A DNA stretch of 55,772 bases from an uncultured Coriobacteriaceae bacterium (GTDB lineage: Bacteria; Actinomycetota; Coriobacteriia; Coriobacteriales; Coriobacteriaceae), in NCBI GenBank assembly GCA_949287085.1, contig CASEER010000004.1, positions 80,319 through 136,090 on the forward strand. The letters are read 5' to 3'. The translations under genes and the position numbers were made by a program. Positions 8,109-17,595 of this stretch are shown piece after piece. Position 1 is the first letter of the stretch. Each line of letters starts with the position of its first letter. The notes under the pieces were generated by a model. That model saw nothing but the letters and a program-made list of their open reading frames with translations, was not told the DNA's origin and made no database searches.

Positions 8109-8624
8109 TTACGCGGCGCGCTCCGTGCGAATCTTCTGCGCAGCCTCAAGCAAGAGCTCGCAGGCGCGCAAACAGGCCGTTTCGCGCACGGCCGTGCGAT
8201 CGCCCTCAAAATGGCAGCGCTCGGCACGCACGCCTTCTGGCGTGGCAATACCCAGATAGACGGTCCCCACCGGCTCTTCGGCCGTACCTCCTCCGGGACC
8301 GGCAAATCCGGTAACGCTCACCGCGCAATCGGTTTCAAACAGTGCGCGGGCGCCCGCAGCCATCTGACATGCGCAGTCATGGGATACCGCGCCAACCGTA
8401 TCAAGGGTTTCCTGGCGCACCCCGAGCACCTTGTGCTTGATGTCGTCCACGTACGTCACCGCCCCGCCGCGCAGCACCTCAGAAGCGCCGGGAATGCCTG
8501 CAATGGTTGACGCCACCATGCCTGCGGTACACGACTCAGCCGTCGCAACGGTAACGCCCGCCTCCGTAGCACAGGACACCAGTTGCGCTGCTACCTGCGC
8601 CGCAGCCTTTTCAAGCTCAGACAT
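8109..8624 (-). CDS. cinA: CinA C-terminal domain protein (nicotinamide-nucleotide amidase type)
   Basis: This 171-residue protein is a stand-alone CinA C-terminal domain (PncC type). It contains TVATAESCTAGMVASTI, the catalytic-serine region, then GGAVTYVDDIKHKVLGV and SVTGFAGPGGGTAEEPVGTVYLGI. The family deamidates nicotinamide mononucleotide to nicotinate mononucleotide in NAD salvage. The N-terminal molybdopterin-binding-like domain of full CinA is absent, a common short form. The ATG at 8624 is preferred over the upstream open frame because GAGG lies just before it and it falls 13 nt after the pgsA stop. The pgsA-cinA-recA order is conserved in many Gram-positives. Confidence 0.93.
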   Translation of the reverse strand: MSELEKAAAQVAAQLVSCATEAGVTVATAESCTAGMVASTIAGIPGASEVLRGGAVTYVDDIKHKVLGVRQETLDTVGAVSHDCACQMAAGARALFETDCAVSVTGFAGPGGGTAEEPVGTVYLGIATPEGVRAERCHFEGDRTAVRETACLRACELLLEAAQKIRTERAA

Positions 8625-8637
8625 AGCTGCCTCGATC

Positions 8638-9258
8638 CTACACGCGGAAGACGATCTTCCGCGCATTCCAGATGTATTGAATACCCGAGACCACGGTGAG
8701 CACGACGGCCACCACGATAAGCACCTGCGAAAGGTTCAAAATCCACCCGGTAAACGGGGTAACACCAACCGATTCAAGCGCAAAGGCAACGTAAAAGCCG
8801 CACAGCGACACCATGGTCACCGCCGTCTTAAGCTTACCGAGCGCGTCGGCCGCAATGACCTCACCCGCCGCACTTGCCACCATGCGCAGGGCACTCACCA
8901 AAAACTCGCGCAGCAAAATGATGAAGACAACCCAAATACTCACGTAGCCCTCATCAAGAAGCAGCAGCAGCGCAGAGACTACCAGCAGCTTGTCGGCGAT
9001 GGGGTCGAGAAATTTGCCAAAATCGGTGATTTCGTTGCGACTGCGGGCAAGCGAGCCGTCAAGCTTATCGGTCAGGCTGAGCAAGATGTACAGCACGCAT
9101 GCTCCGATTGAGTACGCAGGGCTTACGATGGCGCCCGCGGCATCACGTGCCTGAGCGGCGAGCAGCATAAATATGGGAATAAACACGATGCGCACGCAGG
9201 TAATGACGTTCGCCGGCGTCCAAATGCTCGTGAGCTCACCTTGCTCGTTTCGGGCCAT
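8638..9258 (-). CDS. pgsA: CDP-diacylglycerol--glycerol-3-phosphate 3-phosphatidyltransferase
   Basis: The 206-residue integral membrane enzyme makes phosphatidylglycerophosphate, the committed step to phosphatidylglycerol and cardiolipin. The CDP-alcohol phosphotransferase motif is complete: D64-x2-DG-x2-AR-x8-G-x3-D-x3-D in DKLDGSLARSRNEITDFG and the following FLDPIADK, with metal-binding aspartates 64, 67, 85 and 89. Several hydrophobic helices flank it. The ATG at 9258 follows GGGGAG. It lies 13 nt after rimO and 13 nt before the cinA start, consistent with one rimO-pgsA-cinA transcript. Confidence 0.95.
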   Translation of the reverse strand: MARNEQGELTSIWTPANVITCVRIVFIPIFMLLAAQARDAAGAIVSPAYSIGACVLYILLSLTDKLDGSLARSRNEITDFGKFLDPIADKLLVVSALLLLLDEGYVSIWVVFIILLREFLVSALRMVASAAGEVIAADALGKLKTAVTMVSLCGFYVAFALESVGVTPFTGWILNLSQVLIVVAVVLTVVSGIQYIWNARKIVFRV

Positions 9259-9271
9259 AGCTCTCCCCTAC

Positions 9272-10624
9272 CTAATCAATCACGTGGCCAACAAGCTCAT
9301 AGCAGAAGCTGTCGGTAAATTCCACGGTAACCATATCACCAACCGTTGCCTCTGTGGCATCCAGATGAACAGCTCCATCGGAATCAGGTGCTTGGAACCA
9401 TGCATGGCCGATGAATTCGGGGCCGTCGTCGGTCTCTTCGATGCCATCGATAATGACCTCGGCGGTCTCGCCCACGTGCGCGGCGGTTGCGGCAAAGCCG
9501 AGCGATTCGGCCAGGTCAATGGCGGCTTGCGTGCGCTCAAGCTTCTCATCCTCGTCAAGCTGGTCGTCCATGCGTGCCGCACGCGTTCCATCTTCAGGCG
9601 AATAAGCGAAGACGCTCGTGTAATCAAAGCCGATGCGGTCCATAAAGGCGAGCATCTGCTCGTGCTCCTCAAACGTCTCGCCGGGGAAGCCCACAAGGTA
9701 CGTGGTGCGAATGATCATTCCCGGGATCTCCCGGCGCAAACGCGCAAAGAGCGCCTCGAGTTCTTCCTCGGAACCCGTGCGGTTCATCGCCTTGAGCACA
9801 CGTGCGTTGCAGTGCTGGACCGGAATATCAATATAGGGCAGCACTTCGGGCGTATCGCGAATCGCAGCAATGAGCTCGTCGGTCATGCCCTCGGGCTGCA
9901 GATACAGAACGCGCACCCACACGCGCTCGGGGCGGACCGTCTGGGACACGGCAACCAGCAGCTGTGCCAGGTTATGCGGGCCCGGGCCCTCCTGCGGCAG
10001 GTCTTCGCCCCAAATGCCCGTGTCTTGGCCAATGAGGACAAGTTCGCGCACGCCGCTCGCCACCAGATCTCGCACCTCATCCTGAATCTCGGACCAGGGG
10101 CGGCTATGATAGCGGCCGCGAATGTAGGGGATGGCGCAGAAGCTGCAGAACCGATTGCAGCCGTCAGAAATCTTCACATAGGCGACGGTACCCTCGACGG
10201 TGCGCTTGACCTCGGGAACAAACGCGGGAGCGCCACGCTTGACGCCCAAGAGCTCGTCCACCACCGAGACGATGCCGTCCTCCTCGTCGGTGCGCACGAA
10301 AGCGGCCACCTCGGGGAGCTCGGCAGGAAGGTCGCTCCCGTAGCGGGACGGCACGCATCCGCACATGACGATGGGCACCGCACGGACCCCATCGGCAACC
10401 TCCTCAGCAAGCGCGAGGGTGGCCTCAATGCTCTCCTCAGTTGCCGAGGCAAGGAACGAGCAGGTGTTCACGATGGCAAGGTCGGCATCGGCAACATCGT
10501 CGGCAACGGCGTATCCCGCCGCAAGGAGCAGCGAGCGCATGCGGTCGGTGTCGACTTCATTTTTTGCGCACCCAAGCGTGATGTAATAGATAGCGCCGCA
10601 GGCGTTGGCGAGCGATTCAGACAT
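9272..10624 (-). CDS. rimO: Ribosomal protein S12 methylthiotransferase RimO
   Basis: The 450-residue radical-SAM methylthiotransferase modifies Asp88 of ribosomal protein S12. The N-terminal cluster cysteines are C19, C55 and C90, and the radical SAM cluster is CNRFCSFC (C156, C160, C163) followed by AIPYIRGRYHSR. The LGCAKNEVDTDRM start and the SDGCNRFCSFC context identify it as RimO rather than MiaB. A C-terminal TRAM domain is present. AAGGA lies 6 nt before the ATG. It heads rimO-pgsA-cinA and is a paralogue of miaB and mtaB in this window. Confidence 0.95.
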   Translation of the reverse strand: MSESLANACGAIYYITLGCAKNEVDTDRMRSLLLAAGYAVADDVADADLAIVNTCSFLASATEESIEATLALAEEVADGVRAVPIVMCGCVPSRYGSDLPAELPEVAAFVRTDEEDGIVSVVDELLGVKRGAPAFVPEVKRTVEGTVAYVKISDGCNRFCSFCAIPYIRGRYHSRPWSEIQDEVRDLVASGVRELVLIGQDTGIWGEDLPQEGPGPHNLAQLLVAVSQTVRPERVWVRVLYLQPEGMTDELIAAIRDTPEVLPYIDIPVQHCNARVLKAMNRTGSEEELEALFARLRREIPGMIIRTTYLVGFPGETFEEHEQMLAFMDRIGFDYTSVFAYSPEDGTRAARMDDQLDEDEKLERTQAAIDLAESLGFAATAAHVGETAEVIIDGIEETDDGPEFIGHAWFQAPDSDGAVHLDATEATVGDMVTVEFTDSFCYELVGHVID

Positions 10625-10742
10625 GCAACATCCTTATCGATATAGGCGGAGACGGGATGACGGGAGCCCTTTTGGATTACAACAGGAGGAGAGGCACTCC
10701 ATCTCATGCCTGCCACCTGGTCATGGGCACCTCGTCGCGCGC

Positions 10743-11240
10743 TTAGCGGTAGTTGGTAAACTGGAGCGGCTGGCCGTAGTCCTGGTCGCGGAGGAAGCTA
10801 ATAACCTCCTGCAGCGTATCTTTAGATGCGGAGCTGACCCGCAGCTTGTCAGCCTCAATGACCACCTTGCACTTGAGCTTGAGCGCCTTGATGTCTTTGT
10901 TGATTTTTTTGGCGAGGTCTTGGTCAATGCCATCGACAATATGGCCCACCACGCGCACCGTTCCGCCCGAGGCTGCCTGCGGCGCGTCCCAGTGTACCGC
11001 CTTGATGTCGACGCCGCGTTTGATGAGCTTGGAGTTCAGCACGTCCGTAATCTGGCGCGCCACAAAATCGGCAGGCGCGGCAATGGTGAGCGTGCACTCC
11101 GGCTTGGAAAGCATTACCTCGGAACCAGAATCCTTCAGGTCATAGCGCTGGGAAATCTCACGCACGGTCTGCTGGTAGGCGTTATCGACCTCCTGCATGT
11201 CAACCTGCGAAATAACATCAAAGCTTGAATCCTTCGCCAT
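10743..11240 (-). CDS. yajQ: YajQ family nucleotide-binding protein
   Basis: The 165-residue protein matches YajQ throughout: the DSSFDVISQVDMQEVDNA start, a central QRYDLKDSGSEV, and a C-terminal LRVSSASKDTLQEVISFLRDQDYGQPLQFTNYR. The family has two ferredoxin-like folds and binds nucleotides, including cyclic di-GMP in some species; its role in this lineage is unknown. The ribosome binding site AAGGAGG stands 5 nt before the ATG. It is separated by 80 nt from the RodZ-like gene upstream and by 118 nt from rimO downstream, so it may form its own unit. Confidence 0.93.
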   Translation of the reverse strand: MAKDSSFDVISQVDMQEVDNAYQQTVREISQRYDLKDSGSEVMLSKPECTLTIAAPADFVARQITDVLNSKLIKRGVDIKAVHWDAPQAASGGTVRVVGHIVDGIDQDLAKKINKDIKALKLKCKVVIEADKLRVSSASKDTLQEVISFLRDQDYGQPLQFTNYR

Positions 11241-11320
11241 GAAATCCTCCTTAGAAACTCTTGTTGTGTGCCGCGCGCCCCTGGAGCAGAGCGGCCGCCT
11301 ATGATGATCGAACGCTTACG

Positions 11321-12739
11321 CTAGGCAGCATCCGATGCCTTATCGTTTTGCGCGCTATCAGAAGCTGCCTTGCCCTTCGTGGTATCGTCTTTAGCAGCGC
11401 TGTCATTGGCAGCCTTGTCGTCGGTCTTTTGCGGTGCAGCGATGGTCACCCGCGCCACACCGGCCGTTCGCGTATCCCAGCTCACCGATTCACCGTTATC
11501 GGTAACGGTCACATCGGCTGGGTTGGTAACGGTGATCTCAATCGACTGCTCAACGGTGAACTCCTTGTTAAACGGCCCAACCACGTTGTCCGCAAACACC
11601 GAAGCGCCGTCGAGCTTGATCTCAACCCACGACGAGCCGCCATCGTCAACGCTCACCGCAACCTTTGTTTCCTGGGGTGTATTGTCAGTGGTTTTGGCGT
11701 CCTTGGCATCGTCCTTGTTTGCGGCACCGTCTTTTTGAGATGTATCACCCTTGTTCGCATTACCATCAGTCGTTTTGGAAGCATCGCTATCGGTGCCGTC
11801 GTTTGCTGACGAATCCGTCTGCGTAACCGTCTGCGACGTTGTTTGCGCAGCGCTGCCGTTGGCATTCGAAGGCGCCTGGGACGTGCAGCTCCGCATAACG
11901 AGGAAGATGACGATGACGAGCAGTACCAAGATTACGGCAAGCCCGCCGATGATGATGCGCGAATCCAAGCCTGACGATGCGCCGCCCCGCGCCGGTCCAT
12001 AGCCGCCGCGCCCACGATTGCCCTGGCTGCGACCTTGCTGGTAGCGACCGGTGCTACCACGGCCCCCGTGGCCCGGCTGGTTCATGCGGTTGCCCGCGGT
12101 GCCGCGCGCACCATACCCGCCACGCGGCGCTGAGGAGCGCGCCATCGAGCGACCAGGAGCACCAGTACGCGGCGCGCCGGTGCGCGGCATCACGGACGTG
12201 CGACTCGCATCGCCCTCGCCGCCCCGACCAGGCTGGCCCTGGCCCCGATAGCTCGTCCCCTGTGATGGATATCCGCTTCGGCGGCCATCGCCCAGCTGGC
12301 GCTGACGATAGGGATTTCGCGCCCGCACGGGCTCGTGTCCTGAATTGGACTCGGAAACATATCCCGCCTGAGGCGGGCGCTGGGCAAAGCGCGATCCGCC
12401 ATCGAGCGCCATAAAGCGGCCCGTAGCGTTCTGGGAGCGCGCGCTCACAAAGCCCGCCGGGTCTTGAAAATGACCGCCGGACTGCGATGTCTCGCGCTCG
12501 TACTGCTCAAGCTCATCAAAGTACAAGCCGACCACCGTCCGCGGGTTAAGGCCGAGGTATCGTGCGTAGCTTGAAATCATGCCCTGCGCATAGCCGCGCG
12601 GCGGCATAGACGAGAAGTCGCCCTTCTCAAAGAATTCGATGATTTGGGGACGGATCTTAATGGTGTTGGCCACCTGCTGGATGGAAAGACCCATCTGGCG
12701 GCGGCGTTGTAACAGCATGTCTCCAAAACGAGATGGCAT
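11321..12739 (-). CDS. rodZ: RodZ-like HTH membrane protein with Arg/Gly-rich linker
   Basis: The 472-residue protein has the RodZ architecture. A cytoplasmic helix-turn-helix (HTH_25, residues 4-75) is followed by a long basic low-complexity region rich in Arg, Gly, Gln and Ser (about 110-258), with several RGG-like repeats. Then come a single membrane helix (about 262-282), a Thr/Ser/Asp-rich external stretch, a beta-rich DUF4115-like domain (about 358-435) and an acidic Ala/Lys/Asp tail. RodZ links the cell-shape machinery to the membrane. The start overlaps the ftsK stop as TGATG. The linker is much longer and more basic than in classical RodZ. The exact partner here is uncertain. Confidence 0.8.
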   Translation of the reverse strand: MPSRFGDMLLQRRRQMGLSIQQVANTIKIRPQIIEFFEKGDFSSMPPRGYAQGMISSYARYLGLNPRTVVGLYFDELEQYERETSQSGGHFQDPAGFVSARSQNATGRFMALDGGSRFAQRPPQAGYVSESNSGHEPVRARNPYRQRQLGDGRRSGYPSQGTSYRGQGQPGRGGEGDASRTSVMPRTGAPRTGAPGRSMARSSAPRGGYGARGTAGNRMNQPGHGGRGSTGRYQQGRSQGNRGRGGYGPARGGASSGLDSRIIIGGLAVILVLLVIVIFLVMRSCTSQAPSNANGSAAQTTSQTVTQTDSSANDGTDSDASKTTDGNANKGDTSQKDGAANKDDAKDAKTTDNTPQETKVAVSVDDGGSSWVEIKLDGASVFADNVVGPFNKEFTVEQSIEITVTNPADVTVTDNGESVSWDTRTAGVARVTIAAPQKTDDKAANDSAAKDDTTKGKAASDSAQNDKASDAA

Positions 12740-15528
12740 CAGTACCCTCCTAACCCATCATCGTCCGACATCCTCGATTCTATGGCTTCAAGCTCCGCAA
12801 GTCCCTCTTCATCAAGCAAGACCTCACGGGGCTTTGAACCGTCAGGCGGTCCAACGACGCCCTTCTCCTCGAGCATATCCATGATGCGCCCGGCACGCGC
12901 ATAGCCCACCTTAAGGCGACGCTGCAGGCCCGACGTGGATCCCAACTGCGATTCCACCACAATATGGGCGGCTTCCCACATGAGCGGGTCGTCATCGGAG
13001 TGGGCGGAGCCCCCGCTACCCCCGCCCGCAAGCGGAGCGGGAGTCACTGCCGAGAGAATCTCCTCGTGGTAGTCTGCCTCGCCCTGGCTCTTCACAAAAT
13101 CGGTGACGGTGGCGATTTCCTCGTCCGACACAAAGCAACCCTGAATGCGCTTGGGCTTGCCCCAGTCAACCTTGCTGAAGAGCATGTCGCCGTAACCGGT
13201 GAGCTTCTCGGCACCCACCTGATCGATAATGACGCGCGAGTCAATGCCCGTGGCCACGTTGAAGGCGATCCGGTTGGTGATGTTGGCCTTGATGAGGCCA
13301 GTCACCACGTTAGAGCTGGGGCGTTGCGTGGCCACGATGAGGTGGATACCCGCCGCTCGACCAAGCTGGGCGATGCGCACGATCGAGGCCTCAACGTCTT
13401 TACCGGCGACCATCATGAGGTCCGAAAGCTCGTCAATGATGATGACGAGGTACGGCATCTTCTGCGGCGGATTGTCGTAATGGTCAAAGGCGCCTGCGGC
13501 CTGCTTTTCGTTAAAGGTCGAGATCTTGCGCACGCCCACGCGCTCGAACACCTTAAGGCGGCGCTCCATCTCGGATACCGCCCACTGAAGCGCGCTCGCC
13601 GCTTGCTTGGGCTCAGTCACCACGGGCACGTAGAGATGCGGCAGGCCGTTGTAGCCCGCCAGCTCGACGCGCTTGGGGTCGACCATGATAAGGCGCACGT
13701 CCTCGGGGAAGGTGCGCATGAGGAGTGCCATCACAATCGAGTTGATCATGACGGACTTACCGGAACCGGTCGTGCCCGCGATCAGCAGGTGCGGCATCTT
13801 GGCGAGGTCCGCCACAACGGGCGCGCCCTCCGCGTCGCGGCCAATGGCGAGCTCAAGCGGGCCACCCTGTACGTAGGGCAACACGTCGCCCAGGTTGACG
13901 TTCTGGCGCTTGCGATTGGGAATCTCGATACCCACCAGCGACGTGCCCGGGATGGGCGCGAAAATGCGAACCGATTGCGCGGCAAGCGACAACGCGATGT
14001 CGTCCTCGAGGCTCGAGATGCGGCTCACGCGCTCGCCCTCGCCCGGCTGTACCTTAAAGGTGGTAACGGTAGGGCCGCTGATCAAGCCAACGACCTGCGA
14101 GTGCAGGTTGAACTCTTTAAGCGTCGACTGCAGCGATTCCGCCGTTTGGCGCAGCTCTTTGTCGGACGAGGCCGCAGATGCGGAGTGCGGGTTATGCCGC
14201 AGCATCGAGAGCGGCGGGAGCTTTCGCTGCTCAGCGTCTTCGCCCTCAGCATCAACCGCGTTTGCAGCTGCCGCGGCGGCAGGCGTGCCGTGGGCAGGAA
14301 CTACCGGGGACGCGGGCTGATCCGTAGCGTTGGCCGCAGGCGAACTCAGCAAGAAGTCGGGAATGGGCTGAGGAGTGCCATCTGCGTCGACCACGGTGGC
14401 GACACCATGTGCAATAGTATGGTCTACCGAATCCGCGGCGTCCGCGCTATCGGCAAGGTCAAACGGAGGCTGGTCCTCGTCTGCATCATTAGATTCAAGG
14501 ATGTCCTGCATGCCGGCAATGGCAAGCGGATCCGCCGAGTCCCCAAGGTCCTGGGGCTCATCGGCTTCATCAGCCGTACCCACCCCACGACGGATGGTCT
14601 TGGCGATCTTGTCTTTGATGGGGATCAGGCGCGTCTTTGCTTCTTCAGCCGCCAGCTGATCGGACAGGTCGACGAATGGGTCCTCATCGGGGTCATCAGG
14701 CTCGTCCGTAATAAGCGTTGTCTTGCCGCGATCGCCAATATAGGTTGTCTCAGCCGTTCCGTCAGCGTCAAAAAGCTGCTGCTGGCGAGTCTGAGCAGCG
14801 CCTCCCCTGCCCGCGCGCGCAGGAGCGGGAGCAGGCGCATAGGCGTCCTCGTCGCCCCAGGGGCGATCGTTGACCTCAACATGGTGACGGGCGCGTAACT
14901 CGTCGACCCGATCGCGCACCGTCTCGACGCAGGTAGAAATCGAGAAGCCGATGAGCACCGCGCCCGCAACAGCCAAGCCCACGAGCACCACGCCGGCAAT
15001 CGGCTTACCCAGCGCTCCCGCAAGCACGGACGCTACGGCAAAGCCCACATAGCCACCGGTCGAGGCAAGTTCAAAATCGTCCACGGTAACGCCGAGAACC
15101 ATGGTGTCGGGGAGGCCCACGAGCGCGATCAGCGAGATAACCGCCACAAAGATGCAGATCGCGCCAATGGTCGGCTTGGGTTTGAAGACGCCCTCGCTAC
15201 GCACAAAAATGAGCGCGGCAACAAGCAACAGGGCAAGCGGCACCACATACCCACCCAAGCCAAAGCCCAGGTGGTAAAAGCGCGCAACCGCTGCAGAAAC
15301 CGGGGCGGACGTAGGCGCAATCACGGCGATAAAGGACCCCACGGCAACAACCGCGAGCACCACGCCCGTGATGTCTCGCGCTGTACCGCCCGTCATAAGC
15401 GGCTCAGGCGCTGGAGCAGATGCTGCCTGGGCGTTGGCGCGCAGCTTTGCCGCCCCCTGCTTTGAGGTGGCCTTGCGCGCGGCGCCCTTCTTCTGCCCGT
15501 CCTTGGTTGTCGCCTGCCGAGTTGCCAC
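12739..15528 (-). CDS. ftsK: DNA translocase FtsK/SpoIIIE
   Basis: The 929-residue septal DNA pump has four predicted membrane helices in residues 50-200, a long acidic Ala/Asp/Pro-rich linker (about 215-435), the RecA-like motor with Walker A GTTGSGKS at about 585-592 and Walker [12 protein letters not shown], and a C-terminal winged-helix gamma domain (about 860-925) that reads oriented DNA sequences. The frame is open from a TTG at 15546, but the GTG at 15528 has GGAGG 6 nt upstream and begins 1 nt after the rnj stop, so it is the likely start. It moves chromosome termini through the septum and is cotranscribed with the RodZ-like gene. Confidence 0.96.
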   Translation of the reverse strand: MATRQATTKDGQKKGAARKATSKQGAAKLRANAQAASAPAPEPLMTGGTARDITGVVLAVVAVGSFIAVIAPTSAPVSAAVARFYHLGFGLGGYVVPLALLLVAALIFVRSEGVFKPKPTIGAICIFVAVISLIALVGLPDTMVLGVTVDDFELASTGGYVGFAVASVLAGALGKPIAGVVLVGLAVAGAVLIGFSISTCVETVRDRVDELRARHHVEVNDRPWGDEDAYAPAPAPARAGRGGAAQTRQQQLFDADGTAETTYIGDRGKTTLITDEPDDPDEDPFVDLSDQLAAEEAKTRLIPIKDKIAKTIRRGVGTADEADEPQDLGDSADPLAIAGMQDILESNDADEDQPPFDLADSADAADSVDHTIAHGVATVVDADGTPQPIPDFLLSSPAANATDQPASPVVPAHGTPAAAAAANAVDAEGEDAEQRKLPPLSMLRHNPHSASAASSDKELRQTAESLQSTLKEFNLHSQVVGLISGPTVTTFKVQPGEGERVSRISSLEDDIALSLAAQSVRIFAPIPGTSLVGIEIPNRKRQNVNLGDVLPYVQGGPLELAIGRDAEGAPVVADLAKMPHLLIAGTTGSGKSVMINSIVMALLMRTFPEDVRLIMVDPKRVELAGYNGLPHLYVPVVTEPKQAASALQWAVSEMERRLKVFERVGVRKISTFNEKQAAGAFDHYDNPPQKMPYLVIIIDELSDLMMVAGKDVEASIVRIAQLGRAAGIHLIVATQRPSSNVVTGLIKANITNRIAFNVATGIDSRVIIDQVGAEKLTGYGDMLFSKVDWGKPKRIQGCFVSDEEIATVTDFVKSQGEADYHEEILSAVTPAPLAGGGSGGSAHSDDDPLMWEAAHIVVESQLGSTSGLQRRLKVGYARAGRIMDMLEEKGVVGPPDGSKPREVLLDEEGLAELEAIESRMSDDDGLGGY

Positions 15529-15529
15529 G

Positions 15530-17197
15530 CTAGACCTCCATGACAACCGGGATAATCATCGGGCGCGTGCGCGTGCGGTTCCAGATGAAATTGGACAGCG
15601 AGTCGCGCACCGCTTTACGGAGCGCGCCCGTGCCGTTGCTCGTAAAGTCGAAGGAACCCTTGTCGATCGCCTTGCGAATAGAGGTCTCGGCATCCGCGCC
15701 AAACTCGTCGTCGATGGTAAAGGACACGCCGCGGCTCGAGAATTCGACGGCATCAATGCGCTTATGCTTGCTTGAAACCACCGCGACGACGGTGACCATG
15801 CCGTCGTTGGCGAGCTTCTGGCGATCGCGCAGCACGATGGGGTCGGTGTCGCCGATGCGCAGGCCGTCCACGTATACGATGCCGCTCTCCACCTGCGGGC
15901 CCACCTTCACGATGCCGCCACGCATCTCGAGCGAGTCGCCATTGTCCACCACAAAGATGTGGTCGTCGCGCATGCCCATCTGGCGCGCCAAGTTTGCGTG
16001 AGCACGCAGGTGAACGGCCTCGCCGTGCACGGGCATGAAGTAGGTCGGCTTGGCCATGGCGAGCACGAGCTTGAGCTCCTCCTGGCTTCCGTGGCCCGAC
16101 ACGTGCACGAGCCGCGTGGATTTATCCACCACGGTGCAGCCCAGCTTGGCCAGGCTGTTGATAACCTGCTGTACGGCCTTCTCGTTACCCGGAACCGGCG
16201 TGGCCGAGATGATCACGGTATCGCCCGAGTGGATCGAGAGCGTCTTGTGCTCGCCGTTCGCCATGCGCGAAAGCGCCGAGAGCGGCTCGCCCTGGGAGCC
16301 GGTGCACATGACCACGATCTGATCATCGGGGATGCCGTTGAGCTCGTAGGCGTCCAGAATGTCGTGCTCATCGATGTTGAGGTAGCCGAGTTCACGCGCC
16401 ACACGCGTGTTGGTAAGCATAGAGCGGCCCGTCACCACGATCTTGCGACCGCACTTTTTGGCTGCGTCGCAGATCTGCTGCAGGCGATGGATGTGGCTCG
16501 AGAACGACGCCACGAACACGCGGCCCTTGGCGTTCTTGATAACCTCGTTGAGCGTGGGCCCCACCGCTGCCTCGGACGGCGTAAAGCCGGGACGCGTCGC
16601 GTTGGTGGAGTCGGACATAAGCAGGTCAATGCCCTGTTTGGCGAACTTGGTGATGGCGGCGTAGTTGGGGCGCACGCCGTCGATAGGCGTCTGGTCAAGC
16701 TTGAAGTCGCCCGTGTGCATGACGGTGCCCTGCGGGGACTTGATGAAGATGCCAAGCGCACCCGGGATGGAGTGCGTCATGGCAAAGAAATCGATGGAGA
16801 TGTTGCCCAGGTTCACATGGCTGCCGTCGTGTACCTCGCGGAACTTTGGCGTTTTGATGCGGAACTCGGCGAGCTTGCCCTCAATAAAGCCGAGGGTGAG
16901 CTTGCTCGAAAAGATCGGCACCTTGTTGTTAAGGTCCTGCAGCAGGTACGGCAAGGCGCCCGTGTGGTCCTCGTGCCCGTGGGTGATCACGATGCCGCGC
17001 AGCTTGTCCTCGTTTTCGAGCACATAGGTGTAGTCCGGCAGCACCAGGTCAATACCGGGCTGCGAGTCGTCGGGGAACATCAGGCCGGCGTCGATGAGCA
17101 CCATATCCGGGCCGCACTCGACGACGGTCATGTTCTTGCCGATCCCATCAAGGCCACCGAGGGGAATGATGCGAAGCGGCGGATTCTTTTTTGCCAT
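15530..17197 (-). CDS. rnj: Ribonuclease J
   Basis: The 555-residue metallo-beta-lactamase/beta-CASP nuclease has THGHEDHTG at residues 72-80, its zinc-binding motif, followed by beta-CASP motifs (SDSTNATRPGF, SSHIHRLQQI, GSQGEPLSALSRMA) and the C-terminal domain. RNase J has 5'-to-3' exonuclease and endonuclease activity in mRNA decay and rRNA maturation. A single RNase J is expected in Actinobacteria. The leader holds a hairpin followed by a T-rich tract (17230-17257), suggesting attenuation. It is followed at 1 nt by ftsK. AAAGGAG lies rather far (13 nt) before the ATG. Confidence 0.97.
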   Translation of the reverse strand: MAKKNPPLRIIPLGGLDGIGKNMTVVECGPDMVLIDAGLMFPDDSQPGIDLVLPDYTYVLENEDKLRGIVITHGHEDHTGALPYLLQDLNNKVPIFSSKLTLGFIEGKLAEFRIKTPKFREVHDGSHVNLGNISIDFFAMTHSIPGALGIFIKSPQGTVMHTGDFKLDQTPIDGVRPNYAAITKFAKQGIDLLMSDSTNATRPGFTPSEAAVGPTLNEVIKNAKGRVFVASFSSHIHRLQQICDAAKKCGRKIVVTGRSMLTNTRVARELGYLNIDEHDILDAYELNGIPDDQIVVMCTGSQGEPLSALSRMANGEHKTLSIHSGDTVIISATPVPGNEKAVQQVINSLAKLGCTVVDKSTRLVHVSGHGSQEELKLVLAMAKPTYFMPVHGEAVHLRAHANLARQMGMRDDHIFVVDNGDSLEMRGGIVKVGPQVESGIVYVDGLRIGDTDPIVLRDRQKLANDGMVTVVAVVSSKHKRIDAVEFSSRGVSFTIDDEFGADAETSIRKAIDKGSFDFTSNGTGALRKAVRDSLSNFIWNRTRTRPMIIPVVMEV

Positions 17198-17229
17198 GAG
17201 CTCTAAAGGCTCCTTTCAAATCGGTGGAT

Positions 17230-17257
17230 AAAACAAAACACGCAGGCAATGCCTGCG
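17230..17257 (-). terminator. Terminator-like hairpin in the rnj leader
   Basis: On the minus strand CGCAGGC-ATT-GCCTGCG (17241-17257) is followed by TGTTTTGTTTTA. A 7-bp GC-rich stem with a T-rich tract fits an intrinsic terminator. It could end transcripts coming from pnp, or act as an attenuator if rnj starts upstream at the TACAAT -10 (17292-17297). Confidence 0.65.
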
Positions 17258-17486
17258 ATTACGTACTTCCTATTCCTACATAGGCGCATCTATTGTAGCC
17301 ATTAACCTTGAGAGCCACACTCCCAGACCCGAGCCCCACAGGAATAGCAGAGCGCTCCATCGTTTTCCGTATTGTCAGCCTAACCTGAGCACCTCTCGAG
17401 CTCCACGCCGGACGCGCGCAGCGCCGTCCGCCCCAGCAACGAGCCCCCTACATTCCTTATGCTGCTCCAAGTACCCCGTAAACGCA

Positions 17487-17575
17487 GGGCGCCCCGGTTT
17501 TCTCCTGAGCGATTCCGCAGCAATTCGGCGAAAGCCGAATTGCGAGGACCAGCGAAGGAGAAAACCGGGGCGCCC
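17487..17575. repeat. 89-nt nested inverted repeat downstream of pnp
   Basis: The outer arms GGGCGCCCCGGTTTTCTCCT (17487-17506) and its exact complement (17556-17575) are 20-bp perfect inverted repeats. Inside them a second perfect 10-bp stem GCAATTCGGC (17520-17529) pairs with 17534-17543 around a GAAA tetraloop. It begins 20 nt after the pnp stop. It lacks the T-tract of a normal terminator, and its perfect arms resemble a palindromic repeat element. No second copy is present in the window. Confidence 0.8.
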
Positions 17576-17595
17576 GATGGGAGTTCAGGGACTAC

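Larger units (their letters stand above)
17198..17595. other. Non-coding gap between rnj and pnp, rich in RNA structure
   Basis: No gene is seen in these 398 bp. Three items are visible, in transcription order: the 89-nt nested inverted repeat directly after pnp (17487-17575); a -10-like TACAAT on the minus strand (17292-17297, no good -35) that could start the rnj transcript; and a terminator-like hairpin about 45 nt before the rnj ATG. The 150 bp between the repeat and the -10 is not explained. Confidence 0.55.

Noticed and set aside
10625..10742. Small gene or riboswitch between rimO and yajQ
   Set aside because: No open frame with a ribosome binding site and no convincing paired structure or terminator were found in the 118 bp.
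12964..14898. A 644-codon plus-strand frame opposite ftsK
   Set aside because: Antisense to conserved FtsK motor codons; His/Arg-rich composition typical of a shadow frame.
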